The notes beneath the pieces are model-generated. The model saw only the letters and a list, made by a program, of their open reading frames with translations, did no database searches and had not been told where the DNA came from. The translations under genes were made by a program, and so were the position numbers. A stretch of 64,000 nt of DNA from Gammaproteobacteria bacterium (GTDB lineage Bacteria > Pseudomonadota > Gammaproteobacteria > Eutrophobiales > Eutrophobiaceae), in NCBI GenBank assembly GCA_026710545.1, contig JAPOQU010000010.1, forward strand, positions 1-64,000. The letters are read 5' to 3'. Position 1 is the first letter of the stretch, and every line of letters begins with the position of its first letter. Positions 44,409 to 52,180 of this stretch are shown piece by piece.

Positions 44409-47400
44409 TGAATTTCCTCAGGCGGTTTTTATCCAATCACGTACTGGCGAACCTGGCATTCGGTCTGGTACTCGTCCTGGGGGCGCTCTCCTACCTGCAG
44501 ATGCCCAGGGCCAAGGACCCGGAGATTAACTTCAACTGGGTCAACATCATCAGTATTTATCCCGGCGCCTCTGCGACAGATATTGAAAAACGCATTACCG
44601 ACCCCGTTGAAGACGCGTTGCGCAGCACTGTCAGGGATATAAAGTATGTGCTCAGCACCAGCCGGGATAACATCTCCAATATCCTGGTCTGGTTCAAACA
44701 GGTTGATGACGCCACGTTCAACCAACGCCTGGTTGACCTGAGACGGGAAGTGCAGAACACCTATGTCGATGAGTTTCCCGAAGAGGCTGAAGAACCGGTT
44801 GTCCAGGAACTGAGCACTTCCAACTCGTTCCCAAGCGCCATAGTGGTGGTAACCAGCCCCGGCGACGATGAAAACCTGAGACGGCAGGCAAACAGCGTAA
44901 AAAAAGACCTGGAGCGGCTCAGTGGCGTAGATGGCGTTGCCGCGACAGGGCTGGCTGACCCGGAACTGCATATCAGGTTTATTCCCGAACGCCTGGAAGG
45001 GCTGGGCATAACGCCGGTGGATATTTCAGAGACTATCCGCGCCTATTTTCGCGATACCACCGCGGGCGACCTGGAAACCTCCGACGGCACATGGATCGTG
45101 CGTTTGACGGGCACCAGCCCGGATCCGGCAATCATGCAGGACTTCCCTGTCGTCACGGCAGCGGGGGTGGTGCCGCTTGGAGAGATCGCCGAGTTGATCA
45201 GGACCAGGGAGGAGCGGTCGTCGCTCGTCACCTTTCGCGGTAATCCTGCGGTGACCCTGAATATAGCCAAGCACGCCGACACGAACATACTGGAACTGAT
45301 TGACAGGCTGAATGAGTACCTGGAAGAGCGTAACCGCCTGAAGGCCGCAACCGGCGTGGAGTTGTTCCTGGCGGACGACCAGACCGTGAGTACCCGGCAG
45401 GCACTGGCGCTGATGCAGACCAATGCGCTGCTCGGCCTTGTTCTGGTCATGCTGGTCACCTGGGTATTCCTGGGCACCCGCATCGCATTCATGACCAGTA
45501 TCGGTATCCTGTTTACTCTTGCCGGCACGTTTCTCATTCTCAACGCCAGTAATTTTACGCTGAATAATTCCGTGCTCCTCGGAGTAGTGGTTGTCCTGGG
45601 AATGATTGTCGATGACGCGGTAGTAGTGGTTGAAGCCGTGTATTACCGCCTGCAACGGGGACTGGACGCCATGACTTCCGTCATTGAATCCTTCAGGGAA
45701 GTGTTCGCGCCGGTTACCACCTCGGTGATGACGACTATCGCCGTGTTTCTTCCGCTTGCGCTGCTGCCTGGCGTTGTCGGGGATTTTATGCGCGTCGTGC
45801 CGATAGTGGTAACGGTAGCCTTACTCATCAGCCTGGTTGAGGCATACTGGATATTGCCGTCTCACGTGCTGGGGATGAAACTGGATTTTGCCAACGCCGG
45901 CGCCGTTCAGAGAAAAAGGGCGGCGGCGAACCATCGGCTCCGGCTTTATTACACGCGGGTCCTGGTTAAATCCCTGCGCTACCCTGTTGTTATCCTGTTA
46001 TTGATTATTCTGCTGATAGCGCTGGCGCTGGGCGCCCTGGCCAGCGGGCGGATCCAATACAACTTTCTCCAGTTTGACCCTGTGCGGATGTTCAACCTGA
46101 ATATTGAACTTCCCCAGGGCGTATCGGTGGAAGATACCAGCCGCATCCTGGTAGAGACCGAGGCAGAGGTGTTAAAGGAATTTCTCCCGGGTGAACTACG
46201 CTCCTCCGTCAGCTTTGCCGGCATACAGTTGACCGAGACGCAGCCATTTTACGGCGATACCCTCGGCCAGATAATGTTCAGTTTGTATCCGCGCGCCCAT
46301 GATGGTCGCCCGGTCTCCGTTATTGCCAAAAATGTCTTGCAGCGCGTGGAAAGCATGCCCGGGCCGATTGCTGTATCAGTCCTGGAAATGGGTGGCGCGC
46401 TACCTGCGAGCAAAGCCGTCAGTGTCAAGGTGCTGGGCAGTGAATACCAGGCCATGCTGCAGGCTGCCGATGAACTGCGTGACTTCCTCGAACGGCAGCA
46501 GGTGTATAAAAACATCACTCTGGATTACCGCCCGGGAAACCCCGAACTGGCTTTGCGCCTTGACGGTGAAGCCGTACAGCGGGCCGGTCTCAACCCTGCA
46601 ACCGTGGCGCGCACCGTGCAGACTTACGTGGATGGTGAAATCGTGGCCGTGTTTCAGGATGCGGGGGAGGAAATCAAGGTCAGGGTGGTGTCGAAAAAAG
46701 ACAGTGACACTAATATAGATAACCTGATGCGGCAGACCATCTCGTTGCCGGACGGCCAGTCCATTGCGCTGGAAGAACTGGTGGTGAGTATGCCGGGGAG
46801 AGGCGCGCAAAGCATTCTCCACTACAATTTCCGCCGGGCGGTTACCCTGGAAAGCGATATCGATACGGAGCAAATCAATACCTTGCAGGCAAACGGCCTG
46901 ATCAGGGATAAATGGCGCGAAATACAGGCCGGATATCCGGATGTCTCCATCGATTTTTCCGGCGAACTGGATGATATCACCGAGAGCCTGGATGCCATAG
47001 GGCTGTTGCTGCTGCTTGGTCTGGGCGCCATTTATGTTATTTTAGGCACGCAATTCCGCAGCTATTTTCAACCATTCCTGGTGATTACCACGGTGCCGTT
47101 GGCATTTACCGGCGTCACGCTGGGGCTGCTGGTAACCGGGAATCCCTTAAGCCTGTTTACCCTGTACGGCGTAGTGGCGTTGTCGGGCATTGCGGTGAAT
47201 GCCGCCATCGTTCTGATCTCGGCAGCCAACACCCGCCTGGAACAGGGTATGAGCCTGTTGCATGCGACGGTATATGCCGCCCGGAGACGGGTTGTGCCTG
47301 TTTTTATCACCTCGTTGACAACTATTGCGGGATTGTTTTCACTGGCCGCCGGACTGGCCGGGAAATCACTGGTATGGGGTCCCGTGGCTACTGCGATCGT

Positions 47401-47497
47401 GTGGGGACTGGCGATTTCAACAATCCTGACATTACTGGTTATCCCCCTGCTGTATCGAACTTTTATGGCATACAGTGCAAGGACTGTAAAAAACTGA
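44408..47497 (+). CDS. RND efflux transporter permease, copy 1
   Basis: 1029-residue proton-driven inner-membrane pump of the AcrB/HAE family with twelve membrane segments in two repeats and two large periplasmic loops. The conserved acidic pair in transmembrane segment 4 is in GMIVDDAVVVVEA (about 401-402). The N-terminal MNFLRRFLSNHVLANLAFG and the PRAKDPEINFNWVNI stretch are shared almost word for word with copy 2 at 48885-51971. Substrate unknown; toxic aromatic intermediates are possible given the neighbourhood (inference). Confidence 0.93.
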   Translation: MNFLRRFLSNHVLANLAFGLVLVLGALSYLQMPRAKDPEINFNWVNIISIYPGASATDIEKRITDPVEDALRSTVRDIKYVLSTSRDNISNILVWFKQVDDATFNQRLVDLRREVQNTYVDEFPEEAEEPVVQELSTSNSFPSAIVVVTSPGDDENLRRQANSVKKDLERLSGVDGVAATGLADPELHIRFIPERLEGLGITPVDISETIRAYFRDTTAGDLETSDGTWIVRLTGTSPDPAIMQDFPVVTAAGVVPLGEIAELIRTREERSSLVTFRGNPAVTLNIAKHADTNILELIDRLNEYLEERNRLKAATGVELFLADDQTVSTRQALALMQTNALLGLVLVMLVTWVFLGTRIAFMTSIGILFTLAGTFLILNASNFTLNNSVLLGVVVVLGMIVDDAVVVVEAVYYRLQRGLDAMTSVIESFREVFAPVTTSVMTTIAVFLPLALLPGVVGDFMRVVPIVVTVALLISLVEAYWILPSHVLGMKLDFANAGAVQRKRAAANHRLRLYYTRVLVKSLRYPVVILLLIILLIALALGALASGRIQYNFLQFDPVRMFNLNIELPQGVSVEDTSRILVETEAEVLKEFLPGELRSSVSFAGIQLTETQPFYGDTLGQIMFSLYPRAHDGRPVSVIAKNVLQRVESMPGPIAVSVLEMGGALPASKAVSVKVLGSEYQAMLQAADELRDFLERQQVYKNITLDYRPGNPELALRLDGEAVQRAGLNPATVARTVQTYVDGEIVAVFQDAGEEIKVRVVSKKDSDTNIDNLMRQTISLPDGQSIALEELVVSMPGRGAQSILHYNFRRAVTLESDIDTEQINTLQANGLIRDKWREIQAGYPDVSIDFSGELDDITESLDAIGLLLLLGLGAIYVILGTQFRSYFQPFLVITTVPLAFTGVTLGLLVTGNPLSLFTLYGVVALSGIAVNAAIVLISAANTRLEQGMSLLHATVYAARRRVVPVFITSLTTIAGLFSLAAGLAGKSLVWGPVATAIVWGLAISTILTLLVIPLLYRTFMAYSARTVKN

Positions 47498-47600
47498 TCC
47501 CGCTGCATAAGGCAGTGAATAAAAATAACCGGCTGATGCAGACACACCCATAAAGGAATTGTTATAGTATAAAGCCGTTTTTCAGCACGCCCTGAAATTA

Positions 47601-48689
47601 ATGGAATTCACCGTGAACAGGATCATTCCCGGTACCGGGGCGGACCGTCATCAAGCAGAAGTTATGGTAAACAGATCTTTCGCACAGGCATTCCTGATAT
47701 TGCTGCTTCTCAATTTGCCGCTCGTATCGAGCGGGCAAAATGCCGTCCCGGTGAAAACCGCGCGGGTCAAGGACATCGCAATTTACCTCTGGGAATCCGC
47801 GCCGGCGACTGTCGTCAGCCTGAATGACACGTCCGTCGCTGCCCAGATCAAGGCGCGTGTCGACGGGATCTCCGTGAAGGTCGGCGAGGTTGTCGACGCC
47901 GGCAGTGTGCTGGTGAGGCTGGATTGTACGGATTACCGCATCGGCCAACAGCAGGCCGAAGCGGATATCGGCGCACTGGAGGCCCGTATCCGGTTGGCCG
48001 AACGGCGCCTGGAAAGAACCAGGGAACTGGAACGGAAGCAGACCGCGTCCGCCGAATTGCTGGACCAGCGCGAAGCCGACCTGGCGGTCCTGCAGGCACA
48101 GCTTCGGGGCGCCCTGGCGCAACTGGAGACTGCGCAAACCAACATTTCCCGTTGCACCATAAGGAGTCCGTACCGGGCCGTGGTTACCGCCCGGTTGGCC
48201 GCAGAGGGGGAATTCGCCGACATGGGAACGAAGCTGCTGGAAATCATGGATATCGAACAACTGGAAATCTCGGCCCAGGTCCCGACCCTGGACATCCAGG
48301 CTGTCGAACAGGCCGACGAGATCTATTTCGAAGATACGGCCAGGCGCTATCCGGTTAATTTGCGCACGGTGACGCCGGCAGTCAATACCCAGACCCGCAA
48401 CCGGGAAGTCAGGCTGCTGTTCGGCAACGAACAGGCGCTGCCGGGCGCCGCCGGCAAGCTCACCTGGCGGGATAACCAGCCGCACGTCTCCGCCAAGTTG
48501 CTGGTGCGGCGCGGCGATGATTTCGGCATCTTCATCAATAACACGGGTAAAGCCAGGTTTCATGTCATACCCGGCGCCCAGCAGGGCCGGACCACACCGG
48601 TAGACCTGCCGCCGGACACGGTTGTAATTACAGAGGGTCATTACAGGCTGGAAAATGGACAACCAATCATTTTATATAATCCGCGCTGA
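47601..48689 (+). CDS. RND efflux periplasmic adaptor (membrane fusion protein), copy 2
   Basis: 362 residues, paralogous to the adaptor at 43362-44408 along its whole length (VPVKTARVKDIAIYL, VVSLNDTSVAAQIKARVDGI, LDQREADLAVLQA, TPAVNTQTRNREVRLLF). The frame opens at ATG 47601, but an ATG at 47664 begins directly before the signal-like segment (MVNRSFAQAFLILLLLNLP) and may be the real start. Unlike copy 1 it is not coupled to its permease: 195 nt containing a 24-bp tandem repeat separate them. Confidence 0.9.
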   Translation: MEFTVNRIIPGTGADRHQAEVMVNRSFAQAFLILLLLNLPLVSSGQNAVPVKTARVKDIAIYLWESAPATVVSLNDTSVAAQIKARVDGISVKVGEVVDAGSVLVRLDCTDYRIGQQQAEADIGALEARIRLAERRLERTRELERKQTASAELLDQREADLAVLQAQLRGALAQLETAQTNISRCTIRSPYRAVVTARLAAEGEFADMGTKLLEIMDIEQLEISAQVPTLDIQAVEQADEIYFEDTARRYPVNLRTVTPAVNTQTRNREVRLLFGNEQALPGAAGKLTWRDNQPHVSAKLLVRRGDDFGIFINNTGKARFHVIPGAQQGRTTPVDLPPDTVVITEGHYRLENGQPIILYNPR

Positions 48690-48701
48690 CCTGCTGAAAA
48701 A

Positions 48702-48874
48702 GGGGACAGATTTAAAATCTGTCCCCGGTGTCCCCGGAAAATCTGTCCCCGGTGTCCCCGGAAAATCTGTCCCCGGTGTGCCCGGAAAATCTGTCCCCGG
48801 TGTCCCCGGAAAATCTGTCCCCGGTGTCCCCGGAAAATCTGTCCCCGGTGTCCCCGGAAAATCTGTCCCCGGTG
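48702..48874. repeat. Palindromic element with 24-bp tandem amplification between adaptor and RND permease
   Basis: A perfect palindrome (arms GGGGACAGATTT and complement, one-base spacer, 48702-48726) is followed by six 24-bp direct repeats, 48721-48864, plus a 10-nt partial copy. Each unit contains GTGTCCCCGGAAAATCTG; unit 3 has one C-to-G change. The unit is the right arm of the palindrome plus GGTGTCCCCGG. It ends 10 nt before the ATG of the permease, which has no good ribosome-binding site of its own. Because 24 is a multiple of 3, every frame reads as an 8-residue repeat, but this is not a protein gene. Confidence 0.92.
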
Positions 48875-48884
48875 GCCTCTAATC

Positions 48885-51800
48885 ATGAATTTCATTCGGC
48901 GGTTCTTATCCAACCACGTACTGGCGAACCTGACGTTCGGCCTGGTTATCTTCCTCGGGGTGTTTGCTTACCTGGACATGCCCAGGGCCAAGGATCCGGA
49001 ACTGAACTTCAACTGGGTCAACGTCTTCACCGTTTTCCCGGGCGCTGCCGCTGTCGACGTGGAAAAACGCGTGACCGAACCCCTCGAAGACGCCCTGCGG
49101 CGCAGTGTCAGGGATATCAAGTTCGTCAACAGCACCAGCCGGGATAATGTTTCCATGATCCTGGTGCGCTTCAACCAGATCGACCAGGAGAGATTTGACA
49201 AGCGCATGATCGACCTGCGGCGCGAAGTGCAGAATACCTATACCGATGAGCTGCCGGAAGATGCGGAAGACCCGGTGGTCTTCGAGATCAGTACCTCCAA
49301 CGCGTTCCCCAGCGCCATGGTGGTGGTGACCAGCGCGGGGGATGATGAAAATCTCAGGCGCCAGGCCCGTTTCGTAAAAAAAGACCTGGAACGTATCCAG
49401 GGCGTGGACCGGGTGGCTGACGTCGGCACAACCGACCCGGAATTGCAGGTTGCTTTTTTTCCCGACCGCCTCGAGGGGCTGGGCCTGACCCCTGCGGATA
49501 TCTCCGAGACCATCCGCAGCTATTTCCGGGACATATCCGCCGGCGACCTTGAGACTGCCGACGGCAAGTGGGTCGTGCGCCTGCAGGGAACCAGCCCCGA
49601 CCCTTCAACTTTGAGGGATTTCCCCATCATCACCGCTACCGGCGTGGTGCCCCTGGGGACCATCGCGGAATTGACCCGTACCCGGGAAGAGGCGGCAGAG
49701 ATGGTGACCTATAAGGGCAAACCCGCCATGCTCCTGACGGTCACCAAGAACCCGGATGCCAACGTATTGGAACTGGTGGATACACTGAATGAATACCTCG
49801 ACAACCGTAACCGTTTCAAGGACACAACCGGCGTAGAACTCATCCTGGCTGACGACCAGACCGTCAGTACCCGCGAAGCCCTTACCATAATGCAGACCAA
49901 CGCCCTTATCGGCCTGTTCCTGGTCCTGCTGGTCACCTGGTTGTTCCTGGGAACACGGATCTCCTTTCTCACCACCATCGGCATCCCGTTCACGCTTTCA
50001 GGCGCTTTCCTGGTACTCAACGCCACGGGTTTTACCCTGAACAATACCGTGCTGCTTGCCGTCGTGATCGTCCTGGGCATGATAGTCGACGACGCCGTGG
50101 TCGTCGTCGAAGCCATTTACTATCGCCTGCAACGGGGCGCAGAGGCCATGAACGCGATAATCGATTCGTTCAGGGAAGTATTCGCTCCCGTTACCACCTC
50201 GGTAATGACCACTATCGCCGCTTTTCTGCCGCTGGTCATGCTGCCGGGCATACTGGGAGAGTTCATGAAGGTCATCCCGCTGGTGGTGACCATTGCCTTG
50301 CTCGTCAGCCTGTTCGAGGCCTACTGGATTCTGCCGGCCCACGTGCTGGCGTTGAAAGTCAATTTCAGGAAACCCGGGTTCATAAGCAGGAAGCGGGAAT
50401 CGATCAGTTACTGGCTGCGCCTGCGCTATACCCAGGCGCTGGTCAACTCCCTGCGCCACCCTGTTATTACCCTGGTTTGTATAATACTGATCCTGTCCCT
50501 GGCGGTAGGCACGGTAGCCAGCGGCCTGATCCGTTTCAATTTCTTTGAATCCGATGCCGAACGCATATTTTACGTAAATCTGGAGATGCCCCAGGGAACA
50601 TCCCTGGAAGACACAAGCAGGACACTGGTAACGGCAGAGGAGCAGGCCCTGAAGGAATTGCTTCCGGGTGAACTGCGCGCTTCGGTCAGTTTTGCCGGAC
50701 AGCAGTTTACCGACACTGCGCCGTTATTCGGCGACACCGTGGGCCAGGTCATGTTCAGCCTGAACCCGCAGCCCAGGGACGGCCGCCATGTTTCGGAAGT
50801 CGCCGATGCGGTGTTCCGGCGTGTGAGAAACATACCGGGACCCATAGAAGTCTCCATCCTGGAAATAAAGGGAGGCCCACCGGCGCGCAAGGCCGTCAGC
50901 GCCAAGATTCTGGGCAGTGATTATTCGACCATGCTGCGGGCGGCTAATGACTTGCGTGATTTTCTTGAAGAGCAGCAAGTGTATAGAAACATCACCCTGG
51001 ATTATCGTCCCGGCAACCCGGAACTGGTGCTGCGTCTCGACGGTGAGGCGATACAGCGGACAGGATTGAACCCTGCAGTCATAGGACGGGCATTGCAGGC
51101 TTACGTCGACGGCGAACTGGTGACGGACTTCCAGGATGAGGGCGAGGAAGTAAAAGTCCGGGTGCTGGCGAAAAAGGACCGGCATATCAATACCGACAAC
51201 CTCATGCGCCAGACAATCTCCCTGCCCGAAGGACGTTCCATCGCCCTGGGTGAACTGCTGATCAGCAGCCCGGGCATCGGCCGGCAAAACATCCGGCACT
51301 ATAACTTCCGCCGGGCCATTACGCTGGAAAGCGATATTGACAAGGATCGAATCGACACCGTACAGGCCAATAATCTCATCACGGAAAAATGGCACAGCCT
51401 GCAGGCCAGGTATCCCGAGCTGTCCCTGGACCAGACCGGTGAACTTGAAGACATCGATGAAAGCCTGGATGCCATCTGGCGCTTGCTGCTGCTTGGCCTG
51501 GGTATCATCTACATCATTCTGGGGACACAGTTCCGCAGTTATTTCCAGCCGTTCATGGTGCTTGCTACCGTACCGCTGACATTCACCGGCGTTACACTGG
51601 GTCTGCTGGTGACCGGAAATCCGCTCAGCCTGTTTACCCTGTACGGCGTGGTGGCGCTGACCGGGATTTCAGTCAACGCCGCTATCGTCCTGATCTCCGC
51701 GGCAAACGCCCGGCTGGAAAACGGCATGAGCCTGCTGCACGCCACGGTCTATGCCGCCCGGAGGCGGGTAGTCCCTATCGTCATCACCTCCGGAACCACG

Positions 51801-51971
51801 GTGGCGGGCCTGCTGTCGCTGGCGACCGGCTTCGCCGGCGAATCGCTGATCTGGGGGCCCGTGGCAACCGCGATTGTGTATGGACTGGTGTTTTCCACGC
51901 TGCTGACGCTGTTCGTTATCCCGTTGTTGTACCGGACGTTTATGGCGTACAGTTCGAGGGGTGTGCAGTAA
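48885..51971 (+). CDS. RND efflux transporter permease, copy 2
   Basis: 1028-residue AcrB/HAE-type pump, strongly similar to copy 1 throughout. The acidic pair is in GMIVDDAVVVVEA near 401-402. The C-terminus ends YRTFMAYSSRGVQ. The pair of adaptor and permease genes is a tandem duplication of the one immediately upstream, followed by divergence. Both flanks of this copy carry amplified palindromic elements: the 24-bp array upstream, and downstream three 49-bp units that include its final codons. Confidence 0.93.
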   Translation: MNFIRRFLSNHVLANLTFGLVIFLGVFAYLDMPRAKDPELNFNWVNVFTVFPGAAAVDVEKRVTEPLEDALRRSVRDIKFVNSTSRDNVSMILVRFNQIDQERFDKRMIDLRREVQNTYTDELPEDAEDPVVFEISTSNAFPSAMVVVTSAGDDENLRRQARFVKKDLERIQGVDRVADVGTTDPELQVAFFPDRLEGLGLTPADISETIRSYFRDISAGDLETADGKWVVRLQGTSPDPSTLRDFPIITATGVVPLGTIAELTRTREEAAEMVTYKGKPAMLLTVTKNPDANVLELVDTLNEYLDNRNRFKDTTGVELILADDQTVSTREALTIMQTNALIGLFLVLLVTWLFLGTRISFLTTIGIPFTLSGAFLVLNATGFTLNNTVLLAVVIVLGMIVDDAVVVVEAIYYRLQRGAEAMNAIIDSFREVFAPVTTSVMTTIAAFLPLVMLPGILGEFMKVIPLVVTIALLVSLFEAYWILPAHVLALKVNFRKPGFISRKRESISYWLRLRYTQALVNSLRHPVITLVCIILILSLAVGTVASGLIRFNFFESDAERIFYVNLEMPQGTSLEDTSRTLVTAEEQALKELLPGELRASVSFAGQQFTDTAPLFGDTVGQVMFSLNPQPRDGRHVSEVADAVFRRVRNIPGPIEVSILEIKGGPPARKAVSAKILGSDYSTMLRAANDLRDFLEEQQVYRNITLDYRPGNPELVLRLDGEAIQRTGLNPAVIGRALQAYVDGELVTDFQDEGEEVKVRVLAKKDRHINTDNLMRQTISLPEGRSIALGELLISSPGIGRQNIRHYNFRRAITLESDIDKDRIDTVQANNLITEKWHSLQARYPELSLDQTGELEDIDESLDAIWRLLLLGLGIIYIILGTQFRSYFQPFMVLATVPLTFTGVTLGLLVTGNPLSLFTLYGVVALTGISVNAAIVLISAANARLENGMSLLHATVYAARRRVVPIVITSGTTVAGLLSLATGFAGESLIWGPVATAIVYGLVFSTLLTLFVIPLLYRTFMAYSSRGVQ

Positions 51972-52107
51972 CCGGGGACGGACTTAAGTCCATCCCCATT
52001 GAGCAAGGGGTGTGCAGTAACCGGGGACGGACTTAAGTCCGTCCCCATTGAGCAAGGGTTGGGTAGTAACCGGGGACGGACTTAAGTCCGTCCCCATTGA
52101 GTTTGCT
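51961..52107. repeat. Triplicated 49-bp unit carrying the end of the RND gene and a palindrome
   Basis: Three head-to-tail units begin at 51961, 52010 and 52059. Each starts with GTGTGCAGTAACC (TTGGGTAGTAACC in unit 3), which in unit 1 is the last codons and stop of the permease gene. Each then carries a GGGGACGGACTT palindrome (51974-51997, 52023-52046, 52072-52095) and CCATTGAGCAAGG. Unit 1 has one mismatch in the palindrome (CCATCCCC). The extra copies of the gene tail show that the duplication happened after the palindrome inserted beside the stop codon. Confidence 0.9.
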
Positions 52108-52180
52108 TGACATGGTTGCAACGTTATGGACAATAAAATCGTGAATGGGTACCGGACGCCCGGAATTACGGGAGGTTAAA

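Noticed and set aside
48721..48874. Regular 24-bp repeats could be a CRISPR array or a repeat-protein gene with 8-residue units
   Set aside because: There are no unique spacers between units and no cas genes, and the repeated peptide appears in every frame only because 24 is divisible by 3. The array derives from an adjacent palindrome.
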